Below, one piece after another: positions 25,587-34,897 of a stretch of DNA of 64,000 nt. Position 1 is the first letter of the stretch; each line of letters starts with the position of its first letter. Made by a program: the position numbers and the translations under genes. Source of the DNA: G963556115 sp963666605 (GTDB taxonomy: Bacteria; Planctomycetota; SZUA-567). The stretch is taken from positions 3,348,001 to 3,412,000 of the forward strand of contig OZ223208.1 of assembly GCA_965140405.1 (NCBI GenBank), in the 5' to 3' direction. The notes below the pieces were generated by a model. The model made no database searches. It saw only the letters and a list, made by a program, of their open reading frames with translations, and was not told the DNA's origin.

Positions 25587-25979
25587 TTAGATATTATGAG
25601 CAGCATACTGTTCACTTCCAGTCAGACCCGCCCAATATCTACCAGCAGTTGCAACGCCATTCTTTTCAATTTCAAGAATCAGATAGCGTTTCTTTGTTGC
25701 AGGCAGCTCAACAATAAAGCTGAATCCCTTGGTGAGTTTTTCTTCTTGGTATTCAGGACTCACAAGGATCTCTTCCTTATTTTGAGTACCAGCCTCGTCA
25801 TCAGCATTGAATAGTCTGAACGTTGCAGAGGTTAGACCAACGACGTCAGAAGAAATCTCCATAAAGAAGTTTATGCCGTTACCTCGACCCAAACCTTTCA
25901 CTCCAAGATCGATCACCTCGATCGTACCATCAACAATACTTTGATCCTTTGCAAATAGACTCCCAGCATCTAGTAACAT
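25587..25979 (-). CDS. Bbp16-like capsid cement protein
   Basis: 130 aa. The start MLLDAGSLFAKDQ, then VIDLGVKGLGRG and a beta-rich body with a late RYLILEIEKNG, match the Bbp16 family of small capsid-stabilising proteins next to the capsid gene in BPP-1-like podoviruses. ATG 25979 is preferred over 25994 because the upstream ATG overlaps the AAAGGA site. Confidence 0.75.
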   Translation of the reverse strand: MLLDAGSLFAKDQSIVDGTIEVIDLGVKGLGRGNGINFFMEISSDVVGLTSATFRLFNADDEAGTQNKEEILVSPEYQEEKLTKGFSFIVELPATKKRYLILEIEKNGVATAGRYWAGLTGSEQYAAHNI

Positions 25980-26022
25980 AGTTATTCCTTTCAATTAGTT
26001 ATTCGTAGTTTAGAAATAGTGC

Positions 26023-27039
26023 TTAGCCTACAACGCGCTCTTCAGTATTGACAATAGCATCACACTCTTTGATCTTGTATCCCCAGAAGCTCTTGACAGG
26101 CTTACCTTGTGAGTTATCAATAACTACAGGACTTGTCTTCTCTTGTGACTGCTTAGTTAGAGCTGCTGCAACTGCAGTTGAACAGTAGATGACAGGGTTT
26201 ACAGTACTAATACTTCTTACTACATTTGGAATCTTGTAGTACGCATCAGTAAGCAGATCGATAATATCAGCAGCAGCACTACCTGAGGTGAGCATATCAA
26301 CATCAATATTTGCTATACGTACAGTCGAGCGCCAATCTTCAATACATAGACCAAGTTTTCGAGTGTAGTAGTCTTGATAAACAGGTCTACCATCGCCGTC
26401 ACTGTTCTTATCAATACTTCTACCGAAGTCCTGACGATCTACGCCCACTGTTCCGCCTTTAGGGTAGATACCGTAGATAGTCTGTGGAGACCAGTTCACT
26501 AGCCAGATTGATGTGTTGTTTGAAGCAGAACCACCTGCATCTATAATGTTATAGCCGATCGACTCTTTATTATCAGAGAGTCTGCCATAACGAGTTGCTA
26601 GACCATCAAATGCGCGAGGGTCTTCAGCTAGTGAGCCATAGAGCATCATGCTTGCAGAGGTATTACCAACGCCCATGATTGTTGCTTTTGCTTCATCGAT
26701 TCTGATAGCTGCGCCCTTACCTTCGGCCGCGCTACCATCGATAAATTCGGCATCGATCTCAGCCCAGGCTTCGATAGAACCAGTAGTATCTATTTGCTTC
26801 TGTGTTGTTGATTTACCACGAGGGATATAATCATTTACCATACGAAAATGCGCTGATGGCAGTGAAGTACGGTACTTTGATTCATGATTTTCCCCTGAGT
26901 TACACTGCACCCATCCCATATCATCCATAAAAGGATCGGACTGCTGCATAAACTCGATAGTTCTGCCGACGATTTTACCATCACCAACCAAGCGATTTTT
27001 AATATCAGCTACTCTTAAATGATTTTTTTCTAACGCCAT
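26023..27039 (-). CDS. Major capsid protein (Bbp17-like)
   Basis: 338 aa from ATG 27039 behind GGAGG; 38 further upstream codons in frame are not supported. The pattern of a conserved start (LRVADIKNRL), QQSDPFMDDMGWVQCNSGENHE, SLPSAHFRMVNDYIPRGKS and a middle SMMLYGS is that of podovirus capsid proteins in the Bordetella BPP-1 group (HK97-like fold). It lies between scaffold and cement genes. Confidence 0.88.
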   Translation of the reverse strand: MALEKNHLRVADIKNRLVGDGKIVGRTIEFMQQSDPFMDDMGWVQCNSGENHESKYRTSLPSAHFRMVNDYIPRGKSTTQKQIDTTGSIEAWAEIDAEFIDGSAAEGKGAAIRIDEAKATIMGVGNTSASMMLYGSLAEDPRAFDGLATRYGRLSDNKESIGYNIIDAGGSASNNTSIWLVNWSPQTIYGIYPKGGTVGVDRQDFGRSIDKNSDGDGRPVYQDYYTRKLGLCIEDWRSTVRIANIDVDMLTSGSAAADIIDLLTDAYYKIPNVVRSISTVNPVIYCSTAVAAALTKQSQEKTSPVVIDNSQGKPVKSFWGYKIKECDAIVNTEERVVG

Positions 27040-27254
27040 GTTACTTCCTCCAAAATTTTTATAATGAGACACCCACATCGTCTCTAACGATGTAATAAAC
27101 TTCAATAAAGGCGTAGTGCCCACCCCCGGCGGCGAGACCATACACTCAGCCACACGTAGATTGCACTACGGCTTAACTATTTGTAATTGTGAATTTTTAA
27201 TCTATGAATTGATTAGTATTTTGATTTTACCTACTCTTGATTAGTTATTTAGCT

Positions 27255-27935
27255 TTAGATGAACTTTCGAGCCATTGCATCCTTTTTGGCCTGCTCAGGG
27301 AAGAAGAGTTCTGCATCACTCATCTGTGTATCTTGTTTTACTGGCGGCATTCTATCGAGTGAGCTTTCAGACATAGAACTGTCAACATTTACCAAGAAGC
27401 GAATCAAGTCAGGGTTATTACCTGCTTTAGTAGAGACCAAGAACTCTTTGAGTTTACCAGAGAAGTCGAATCTTCTCAGAGCTCTCTCAGCTTTTGAAAT
27501 ACTACTCTTATAGTTCGAACCACCAATCTCCTTATCATTTCTGATTTCACGCGCCCAGTTTGATGTTGTTATATCCCATTCTTTTTGTTGGGCGTTTCTA
27601 ATTGACTCTGTAATTTGAGGGCTGAGGTCGACAATTCCTTGAGCTTGTTTTTGAGAGAGGCCAAGAGTTCTAAACTGCTCTGAAGCAATGGCAAGGATAT
27701 TTTTATCAACATCAATGCCTTCTGGCAGACTAAACTCATCGTAGTCAATAGCTTCAGGCTCCCCGCTACCATTACCGAGAATACTACCTTCAAGTACGTC
27801 ATTATTATCTCCCCTTAGATTCATCTCACTACTTCCCAGTCCGTTATCTTCCACTTCATCCACGATAGCACTTATCGCTCCACGTGGCTTTGGCGCACCA
27901 CCGGGTTCGCCAAACATACCATTTCCTAATTCCAT
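27255..27935 (-). CDS. Capsid scaffold-like protein
   Basis: 226 aa. The N-terminal third is acidic and flexible; then comes YDEFSLPEGIDVD, a LGLSQKQAQGIVDL helix, WAREIRNDKEIGG, and a C-terminal acidic/basic helix. This arrangement is seen in phage scaffolding proteins encoded directly before the capsid gene. RBS AAGGA. Confidence 0.78.
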   Translation of the reverse strand: MELGNGMFGEPGGAPKPRGAISAIVDEVEDNGLGSSEMNLRGDNNDVLEGSILGNGSGEPEAIDYDEFSLPEGIDVDKNILAIASEQFRTLGLSQKQAQGIVDLSPQITESIRNAQQKEWDITTSNWAREIRNDKEIGGSNYKSSISKAERALRRFDFSGKLKEFLVSTKAGNNPDLIRFLVNVDSSMSESSLDRMPPVKQDTQMSDAELFFPEQAKKDAMARKFI

Positions 27936-28099
27936 TTTTCTTCCTTTTCTTTTAAGACAATAATAGCCACCCAGCTATCAAAATAATTTTACCCCACGTT
28001 CTTCTCACCTCTTACTACAGCCAAGCTCCACACTCAGATCTTGCATCTAATAAAATAAGAACAGCAGAATTCAGAGACTTCACACTTTTCAAATCATAG

Positions 28100-28444
28100 T
28101 TATGCTATTTCACTATCGAAGAACCAACTAAGTAGAATTTCTCCTACATACCTCTTACCCTCATCTTCGTTCTCCCAGTATGCCTCTCTCAAGTCGAGTA
28201 AAATTTCAAGATAGCTTTCAAACTTACCTAAGTTGTAGTAGGTCCCTTGTTCATTTGTACATAGAGAGCCACCACCCAAAGGGAAAGCTCTTTTTAATTG
28301 TCTGAGAATATACTGCCTTCCTATCTTAGTAGTTAGCATTCTTCTAATGTTTTCATTTTCAATTTCACGATTTTCAGAGAAGCTAGATTTTTTAAACTTT
28401 TCTATTTCCTTTGAATCTTCAGCCTTGACTACGTTCTTATTCAT
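28100..28444 (-). CDS. Bbp19-like small phage protein
   Basis: 114 aa with a good AAAGGA site. The second half (KIGRQYILRQLKRAF, CTNEQGTYYNLG, YWENEDEGKRYVGEILL) follows the Bbp19 family pattern of small proteins near the head genes of BPP-1-like phages. Function unknown. It is the first gene after the strong promoter at 28564-28591. Confidence 0.65.
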   Translation of the reverse strand: MNKNVVKAEDSKEIEKFKKSSFSENREIENENIRRMLTTKIGRQYILRQLKRAFPLGGGSLCTNEQGTYYNLGKFESYLEILLDLREAYWENEDEGKRYVGEILLSWFFDSEIA

Positions 28445-28563
28445 ACATTCCTTTCACTTTGTTGACAGAAAAACTCTACTTATTCAACAAATCCAACAAA
28501 TCTAATTCAGCCAATAGGCGTAATATCAAAAGACCAACATAAACCGGACAACTCATACTAAAC

Positions 28564-28591
28564 ATGATACAATAGAAACAACGTTTGTCAA
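28564..28591 (-). promoter_or_regulatory. strong sigma70-type promoter of the head-tail operon
   Basis: On the minus strand TTGACA (28586-28591), a 16-base spacer and TATCAT (28564-28569) precede the Bbp19-like gene by about 120 bases. It is well placed to drive the whole structural block. Confidence 0.65.
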
Positions 28592-29288
28592 ATTATTTTT
28601 CCATATTTACTGCACTGCAATCCTCAAAAAACTCTAAATTATGCTTACAACACCCTACACACTAAAGACTTACTCAATTCAAAATAATTACGCCTAATGG
28701 CTAAAAAAATCAACTATTTGAGTTATAATTTTCTCTTCTTAGCGTTTATTTTAGTGTTTTATAATCAAAGAAAACTTAAAAATCACAAAACAACATGATT
28801 TTTGAGGATTAAAATATAAACGGTTAAGATATCACTCATTAGTTCTAGAGATTATATATTTACACAAAGCATATTCACAGCAAAGCGAACACGTTCATTA
28901 CTAATTTAAACAACAAGCTATCAAAGCAAATACCCTTTTACTACTTATTATAATTCCCATCTTCTATATAGACTAGCACTTCAAGATAGATAGAATCAGC
29001 TCAAAAATACTCACTAATTAACTATTATACATTCTTCACAACCCGATCCTCAGATTCTAAAAACACCTTTATTACCATCATATGTTCGCTAATTACACAA
29101 CAGATAGACAAAACGAACAAAATCAATACAAATTTGTATTATTTTCTCTATATCAAAATTTATAGTTTATTACTTTTAATAATCATATAACCAAAAATTG
29201 TCAGTTAAATTTATACATGAAAATTCAAACTGCTATTATACAACATCCTGAAATAAAAAACTTTAACATAATAATTTACAAATATAAG
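28592..29288. other. AT-rich divergent region
   Basis: About 700 bases between the phage structural promoter and the chemoreceptor promoter. No gene or structured element was recognised. Confidence 0.4.
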
Positions 29289-29341
29289 TTGCTAGCGTTA
29301 AAATGATGTTGTATAGTATTATATAAGTGTTACTTAACACT
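29289..29341 (+). promoter_or_regulatory. chemoreceptor promoter with palindrome
   Basis: TTGCTA (29289-29294), 17 bases, TATAGT (29312-29317). A palindrome AGTGTTA-CT-TAACACT (29326-29341) covers the start point and could be an operator. Confidence 0.55.
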
Positions 29342-29430
29342 CGAACATTCTCTCTTATATAAACTCATAAAGCACACACTCATATACATTTGTATTTCAT
29401 TGCACAAAGAAAAGCGAAAGGTAATTATTA

Positions 29431-32010
29431 ATGAAAATTTCGAAAAAACTTACTAGTGGTTTCAGCACCATTCTCCTGCTCATTATTATTGTGGCTGTAG
29501 TAGCTGATATCAACTTCAACAAAATCGAGATTGGTTTATCAAATATTCGCCAGATAAGTGTTCCTCTATTACTCGGCACGAATGCCCAGTCCAATGCCGC
29601 TCTTGAGGCCTATACTATCCAGAAAGACTTCCTCGCTGCCAACACTATCTCAAAACGCAATGAATTCAAAGAAGCCACCTTGAATAAAACAGCAGAGATT
29701 ACAAGTAGGGTTGATACAGAATTAAAATTTCTAGAAAAAATGAAACCTTCCCCAGAGACAGACAAACTTATAGCTGGGGCAAATCAGATTAAATCAAGTA
29801 TCAAAGAATTTGATAACAACATCCTCCTGCTCTCTAGCCAACTAGACGAAGTGGCCCAGCTCGACGAGACCCTTACCTCATCACTTTCAAAGCTCACCTC
29901 GGCTGTAGATCTTTTTATTGATGACAAGACCTACGCAAACCAAGACACCAGTAGTATTCTATCATCTATTTCTAACATAGATATTCTACAGCTAAAGATG
30001 AGAGTCCTTGCCAACAAGAGCTTCCTAAAACCGTCAGATCACCAGGATACTCCAAAGAAACTTACTAATATCAGCACCGAAATTCTCGAACAAGTAGACT
30101 GCATTCGAAACCTCCTACAAGATGACAAACAACGTAGCGATAGCGATGATTTCTACAACGCTATAAATCAATACACGACAGTGGTGAAGAATTACTTTGA
30201 GGCAGGAGCCGCAAAGAACTCTCAAGCTCCAGCCGTAATTCTAGCTCAAAAAGCTGTCTACATCCAAGAAGAGACCATCGATAAAGCAATAATTGCAAAC
30301 ACCGAGTACTGGTTGAAATTCAAGGATGAAAATACCAAGACACTCAAAGTACTAAATACCCTCAGGGGCAATATCCCTAGCATCACACGGCTAGTCAAGA
30401 AGTACCTGAAGACTGGTGACGAGAAGACAAGAAAAAAACTTGACAAGACTATAGCAGTATTCATAAAGCAGACAGAAAATCTAAAAAAGCTTGCTGCTTC
30501 AGATACTGAAACTAGCACCACCAATACAATTTCATCGCTAATAAACTCATACAATGAAAATCTTCACAAATGGTTGGCTCTCAAGCTCGAGGTAGATCAA
30601 GTCACCACTTCAAAGCTCGCTTCGATTACTCAAAGCGTCACAGATTTAATTGACAGCAAGGTTGTGACAGTAGAAGGGAATATCAATAGCGCGGTATCAG
30701 ATATGCAAGGGGTCACCTCTACCTCACTCCTCATTGTACGTATAGCGACACTTATAGCTGTAGTCTTCGGCATTATCCTTTCGATAGCCCTTGTAATAAA
30801 CATCACCCGCCCAATCAACAAAATGAGTCTACGCCTTGAAAATTTGAGTTTATCTCAGAACCAACTAGTATCCTTTATGGAGGAGAACCTTGCACATAGC
30901 AACTGGTCTGAGTACTGCGAAATAGCTATTTCAGAAGAAGAACTCAGCATCCTCAGAGAGTTATCAAAAAGAAATGATGAGATCGGCAAGATGAGCCGCG
31001 AAGGCACAAAAATGACCGAGAGTTTTGTAAAGTGTATCGATGCAACCAACACCGTTATCAAGCAGGTAAACTTTGTACTGAACAAGGTATCATCAACAGT
31101 AATAGAGGTCTCAAAAAATTCGCATCACTTAGAGGATGCTAGTGGAGACCTTGCAGACGGTGCGACCAAGCAGGCAGCCAACCTTGAGGAAGTAAGTTCA
31201 TCACTTCAAGAGATGAGTCACAGAGTAGACATGAACGCTGAGGGTGCAGCCAAAGCGAGAGATCTATCCAATGAAGCAACCGCCTCAGGTAGCAATGGTA
31301 ATAAAAAAATGGGTGCACTCGTTGAGAAGATGCAGCAGATAAATAGTGCCACCGGAGAGATCACCAAGATTATCAAGACTATCGACGATATTGCCTTCCA
31401 GACAAATCTTCTCGCACTCAATGCAGCTGTTGAAGCCGCAAGAGCCGGACAGCACGGCAAGGGATTTGCAGTTGTAGCTGAAGAAGTACGAAACCTCGCC
31501 GCTCGTAGTGCAAAGGCTGCAGGAGAGACCGGATCACTCATTGATAATGTAGTAAATGAGATCACTGCTGGAAACAGAATGGTCGGCGAAACTGCTGAGG
31601 TACTGACAGAAATTGTAAACTTCTCCGAAGAGGTAACAACTCTCTCAAGCACTGTAGCTGATGCGAGTAACGAGCAAGCGGCAGGCATCACAGAGATCAA
31701 CAAGAGCCTTACACAGATCGATCAAATCACCCAGCAAAACGCTGCAAACGCTGAGGAGACCGCAAGCTCATCACAGATACTCAATCACCACGCCAGCACC
31801 CTTAGAAAACTTACAGACAACTTCTCACTCATGGATCTAAGTATTAATGAAGATGATATGGAAGAATATGAAGAGTACGAAGATGCGTACGACGAAGATT
31901 ATGGAGAAGAAGGCATTGCCCAACTTGCAGTGGCCTCTTCAAACTCACCAAGTGACAAGATCAAGCTCTTAGAGACGCAAGATAATACTTGGGGAATGAA
32001 TGAAGAATGA
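29431..32010 (+). CDS. Methyl-accepting chemotaxis protein
   Basis: 859 aa, opposite in direction to the phage genes around it. One membrane segment at about 10-27, a long helical periplasmic sensor (about 30-425), a second membrane segment (about 428-455), a HAMP region, then a cytoplasmic signalling helix pair. The kinase-contact tip is intact: AFQTNLLALNAAVEAARAG, then GFAVVAEEVRNLAARS. The C-terminus is very acidic (near 810-838) and lacks a CheR-binding pentapeptide. RBS AAAGG precedes ATG 29431. It should signal to a host CheA. Ligand unknown; cargo of the prophage or an insertion into it. Confidence 0.93.
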   Translation: MKISKKLTSGFSTILLLIIIVAVVADINFNKIEIGLSNIRQISVPLLLGTNAQSNAALEAYTIQKDFLAANTISKRNEFKEATLNKTAEITSRVDTELKFLEKMKPSPETDKLIAGANQIKSSIKEFDNNILLLSSQLDEVAQLDETLTSSLSKLTSAVDLFIDDKTYANQDTSSILSSISNIDILQLKMRVLANKSFLKPSDHQDTPKKLTNISTEILEQVDCIRNLLQDDKQRSDSDDFYNAINQYTTVVKNYFEAGAAKNSQAPAVILAQKAVYIQEETIDKAIIANTEYWLKFKDENTKTLKVLNTLRGNIPSITRLVKKYLKTGDEKTRKKLDKTIAVFIKQTENLKKLAASDTETSTTNTISSLINSYNENLHKWLALKLEVDQVTTSKLASITQSVTDLIDSKVVTVEGNINSAVSDMQGVTSTSLLIVRIATLIAVVFGIILSIALVINITRPINKMSLRLENLSLSQNQLVSFMEENLAHSNWSEYCEIAISEEELSILRELSKRNDEIGKMSREGTKMTESFVKCIDATNTVIKQVNFVLNKVSSTVIEVSKNSHHLEDASGDLADGATKQAANLEEVSSSLQEMSHRVDMNAEGAAKARDLSNEATASGSNGNKKMGALVEKMQQINSATGEITKIIKTIDDIAFQTNLLALNAAVEAARAGQHGKGFAVVAEEVRNLAARSAKAAGETGSLIDNVVNEITAGNRMVGETAEVLTEIVNFSEEVTTLSSTVADASNEQAAGITEINKSLTQIDQITQQNAANAEETASSSQILNHHASTLRKLTDNFSLMDLSINEDDMEEYEEYEDAYDEDYGEEGIAQLAVASSNSPSDKIKLLETQDNTWGMNEE

Positions 32011-32050
32011 TATAGACAGATTATATATCGCAGCAAACAAAAAAAACAGA

Positions 32051-32092
32051 ACACCTTTATGCCTCTACCAATCGGTAGAGGCATAAAGGTGT
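32051..32092. repeat. perfect 19-bp hairpin, copy 1
   Basis: ACACCTTTATGCCTCTACC (32051-32069), loop AATC, then its exact complement (32074-32092). The same hairpin occurs at 34315-34354 on the other side of the Hsp20 operon. On the minus strand a T8 run follows, so it can terminate in that direction; on the plus strand it ends the chemoreceptor transcript without a T-run. Confidence 0.85.
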
Positions 32093-32159
32093 ATACACCC
32101 AAGAAATATTGCACACCATATATACCGCCTAATTGCTTTATTTTTGGCGTTTGATTATA

Positions 32160-32200
32160 TTGTCAAATTGAAAATACCTGCAGCTATCTTGTCAAATTGA
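32160..32200. repeat. 12-bp direct repeat upstream of Hsp20 operon
   Basis: TTGTCAAATTGA at 32160-32171 and again at 32189-32200 (29-base period). It could be a paired regulator site. Confidence 0.4.
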
Positions 32201-32330
32201 CTATCCCAATTTAACAACCTTTTTTTAGGAACTTCTTTATACTGCGCAATTCTCCTCACACACATAAACCCTGAAAATATAGCAACTTACAGAAAGAAAA
32301 CAATCACTTATACTGTCTAAAAATAAAAAT

Positions 32331-32346
32331 TGGTACAGTTTTTGAA
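32331..32346 (+). promoter_or_regulatory. possible sigma54-like -24/-12 element
   Basis: TGGTAC-A-GTTT-TTGAA has the spacing of TGGCAC-N5-TTGCA, but the -12 C is lost. It lies 83 bases before the first Hsp20 start. A similar element precedes the other Hsp20 pair. Confidence 0.3.
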
Positions 32347-32428
32347 TATTTGTTATTGACGTATAAAACAAGATACTTTGAGGTTGAAATGGTTATTTTA
32401 TCTGTATTTATTGTTAGGAGGATTGATC

Positions 32429-32863
32429 ATGTTACTACCAATAACGCGTTATGGATGGGGCTCACTCATGCAGGATTTTAACCGTTTAAACAGAGCCATT
32501 GAGGATTCAGTGGACAAGAGAAATTCCGATTATCCTGCTATTAATGTTTGGGATGCTGATGAGAAAATAATAATTACTTCTGAGCTTCCAGGCATTAATT
32601 CTGACCAAATTGATGTCTCACTTACTGGAAAAGAGTTGACGATTTCAGTAAATGCTGAAAATCCAGACGAAGAAGATGGCAAACGCAATTACTTGAGACG
32701 TGAGATTAAACGAAGAAGTTTTTCACGTAAAATTGATTTGCCATGCGAAATTGATGCTGATCAAATTAATGCAAGACTTGAAAAGGGCATACTGGCAATT
32801 CAGCTCAAAAAACACGAAAGAGAGAAAGCACGCAAAATAGCCATACACGCCGGGAAGCAATAG
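32429..32863 (+). CDS. Small heat-shock protein Hsp20 (first of three)
   Basis: 144-aa alpha-crystallin-type holdase chaperone. ATG 32429 with TTAGGAGG is chosen; the frame is open further upstream without a site. The crystallin domain (about 47-140) has ELPGINSDQIDVSL, RSFSRKIDLPCEID and the conserved A-x-x-x-n-G-I-L motif as ARLEKGILAI. It binds unfolding proteins without ATP. First gene of a three-Hsp20 operon. Confidence 0.92.
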   Translation: MLLPITRYGWGSLMQDFNRLNRAIEDSVDKRNSDYPAINVWDADEKIIITSELPGINSDQIDVSLTGKELTISVNAENPDEEDGKRNYLRREIKRRSFSRKIDLPCEIDADQINARLEKGILAIQLKKHEREKARKIAIHAGKQ

Positions 32864-32945
32864 TATACCTGTGAGTGTATTGTAGATTAGTGATAGAAAT
32901 GATTTGATTTAAAGTTTGGTATTCAAGTTTCAAGGAGGTTTTATC

Positions 32946-33356
32946 ATGACAGACGAAAGTTTACCTTACAACAAACAGAATAATGATGTTGCAAAGAACG
33001 AAGATTCTAAGAGGACCAGAGAAAAGCGTCAGTTTGTACCTTTGACAGATATTTATGAGAATGATGATGCTATCAATATTGTGGCAAGCATGCCTGGCAT
33101 CGATGAAAATTCTGTTGAGGTCACAGTTGACAATGATATTATCTCTATCTATGGTAAGGTCGCTGATCAAAAGCCATCTGGTATGAAATTGATTTACTCA
33201 GAGTATATTGTTGGCGATTACCAACGCTCATTTGAGTTTGGTGATAGTATTGATAAGGAGAATATCTCTGCCTCTGTTACTAATGGTGAATTACATGTTG
33301 TACTGCCAAAGTCAATGCAAGCAAAGACAAGGGTTATACCTGTAAATGTAGCATAA
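32946..33356 (+). CDS. Small heat-shock protein Hsp20 (second of three)
   Basis: 136 aa from ATG 32946 behind AAGGAGG. Crystallin domain about 35-135: VASMPGIDENSVEVTV, QRSFEFGDSIDKENI and SVTNGELHVVLPKS, the last with Glu-Leu instead of the usual Gly-[IV]-Leu. N-terminal arm hydrophilic. Separated from its neighbours by about 80 and 50 bases, each with its own RBS. Confidence 0.9.
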   Translation: MTDESLPYNKQNNDVAKNEDSKRTREKRQFVPLTDIYENDDAINIVASMPGIDENSVEVTVDNDIISIYGKVADQKPSGMKLIYSEYIVGDYQRSFEFGDSIDKENISASVTNGELHVVLPKSMQAKTRVIPVNVA

Positions 33357-33407
33357 GACAACTTAAATTAACCCGAACAGGTACACATGTATCGAAAGGA
33401 GAATACT

Positions 33408-33911
33408 ATGTCTATAAGTGATTTAGTACCCTGGAAATGGGGCAAGCAGAATGTAAGTGTCCATCATCAAGATAGTAATGATCCATTTAGAAAACTTCAG
33501 AATAGAATGGGAAAGCTTTTTGATGATTTTTGGAGCGATTTCGAGATGAGCCCATATGCAAATGGTGCCTCTTCCGAAATGAATTTCGAACCCAAGATTG
33601 ATTTACAGGATAAAGATAATGATGTAGTGCTCAGAGCAGAACTCCCTGGTATGACTCAGGATGATATAGAGGTCAAGCTTCATGATGGCTATATCTCTAT
33701 CAAAGGCGAGAAAAAGAATGAAAGTAGCAAGAATGAAAATGGTATCCAATACACTGAGAGATCTTATGGTTCGTTCTATCGCTCAATCCCTTTACCGTAT
33801 GAAGTAAAGGAAGACGAGGTCAATGCTGAATTCAAGAATGGTGTGCTCGAGGTGAACATGCCTAAAGTTAAAAGTGGCAAAATGAATGCAAAGAAAATTG
33901 AGGTCAAATAA
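33408..33911 (+). CDS. Small heat-shock protein Hsp20 (third of three)
   Basis: 167 aa from ATG 33408 behind AAAGGAG. The N-terminus has the LVPWKWG start and FDDFWSDFEMSPY seen in canonical bacterial class A Hsp20. The crystallin domain is complete: RAELPGMTQDDIEVKL, GSFYRSIPLPYEV, EFKNGVLEVNMPK. It is the most canonical of the five in the window. Confidence 0.94.
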   Translation: MSISDLVPWKWGKQNVSVHHQDSNDPFRKLQNRMGKLFDDFWSDFEMSPYANGASSEMNFEPKIDLQDKDNDVVLRAELPGMTQDDIEVKLHDGYISIKGEKKNESSKNENGIQYTERSYGSFYRSIPLPYEVKEDEVNAEFKNGVLEVNMPKVKSGKMNAKKIEVK

Positions 33912-33929
33912 TCAGATTTAACACAGCTG

Positions 33930-33969
33930 CCCTATGCTACTCTTCTCCTCCTCAAACAAAGCATAGGGC
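33930..33969 (+). terminator. hairpin after the third Hsp20 gene
   Basis: GCCCTATGC and GCATAGGGC pair across a CT-rich loop. No T-run follows, so it is more likely a stabilising stem or weak terminator before the small gene. Confidence 0.4.
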
Positions 33970-33990
33970 ATGCTAATATGGAGAATACAA

Positions 33991-34131
33991 ATGAAGAATA
34001 AAACCAAGAAATATTTTGAAAAATATGTTGATGCAGCTCACAACGCTGGAGTCGATCGCAAAAAGTATACTAAATCATGGAATAAGATTAAATCATACTT
34101 CAAACAATCAAATTCGAATTATCAAGATTAA
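33991..34131 (+). CDS. 46-aa basic protein downstream of the Hsp20 operon
   Basis: Starts MKNKTKKYFEKYVDAAHN and ends SNSNYQD. GGAG lies seven bases before ATG 33991, and the protein is rich in Lys and Tyr, hydrophilic and probably helical. Codon use looks coding. No family recognised. The distance to the third Hsp20 gene and the following hairpin suggest it belongs to the same transcript. Confidence 0.5.
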   Translation: MKNKTKKYFEKYVDAAHNAGVDRKKYTKSWNKIKSYFKQSNSNYQD

Positions 34132-34314
34132 TCGTGAGACTGTTTACACTTGGTAATATAGTGAGGAGTATAGAGGAGATTATAAGAAGTAGACGTAGTC
34201 AACTCAATTTCATCCTCACCAGAAAAACCAAGCCTCTAGTGACACTAGAGAACACCCGCACAAGCAATCTCGAAAAGATTAACTCGGATTCATACAGTAC
34301 AAACACGACACAGA

Positions 34315-34354
34315 ACACCTTTATGCCTCTACCCCTCGGTAGAGGCATAAAGGT
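34315..34354. repeat. hairpin copy 2, closing the Hsp20 cassette
   Basis: Same 5' arm as copy 1 at 32051-32069; pairs over 17 bp with a CCTC loop. The sequence ACAGA before it is also shared with copy 1. Only these two copies were found. Confidence 0.85.
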
Positions 34355-34897
34355 TTACACAAAGGCAAATACCATTGCACTATAACATACATATTACTAT
34401 ACTCTTAATATGTAGTAACAATTGACCCTATACCATATTGAAAGAATAAAAAAAAAAGGCACACGCCACGTCATACTTAGTACAGCCGCCCTCGCATTTA
34501 TTATCCAGAACCTTTACCTCTATTCTACAAGAATCTTTCTACGAAATTTGCGACTCTACATTGGCGCATGTATTATCGCAGTTATGACCATCTCATTCTC
34601 ATTTATATTCTCCCCGCTTTTTACCACCAAAGAACTATCCTCCTATATATTATTATATGCATCCAAAATGATCTACCTCTTCAACCATACTTTCGCACAA
34701 AGATCGTATTCACTGTAACTATATTCATCTCCCTAATAGTCTTACTAAAAATTATATACAAAACTAGATCATAAAAGCCAACCTCCCAGCCCAAATCATG
34801 CACTTTCTAGCGTTAGCATTTAAGTCCTCTGACGACAACACACCTATCACAATACCATCATTAACTTTCATTATTATCTGTACAGCATATGTTACAG
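34355..34897. other. intergenic stretch between the Hsp20 cassette and phage gene A2
   Basis: No gene with a credible start was found. A hydrophobic plus-strand frame (34422-34718) begins at TTG without a ribosome site and is not accepted. Confidence 0.4.

Noticed and set aside
34422..34718. Hydrophobic plus-strand frame resembling a membrane protein
   Set aside because: Starts at TTG without a ribosome site, in a low-complexity AT-rich gap; an equally long frame overlaps it.
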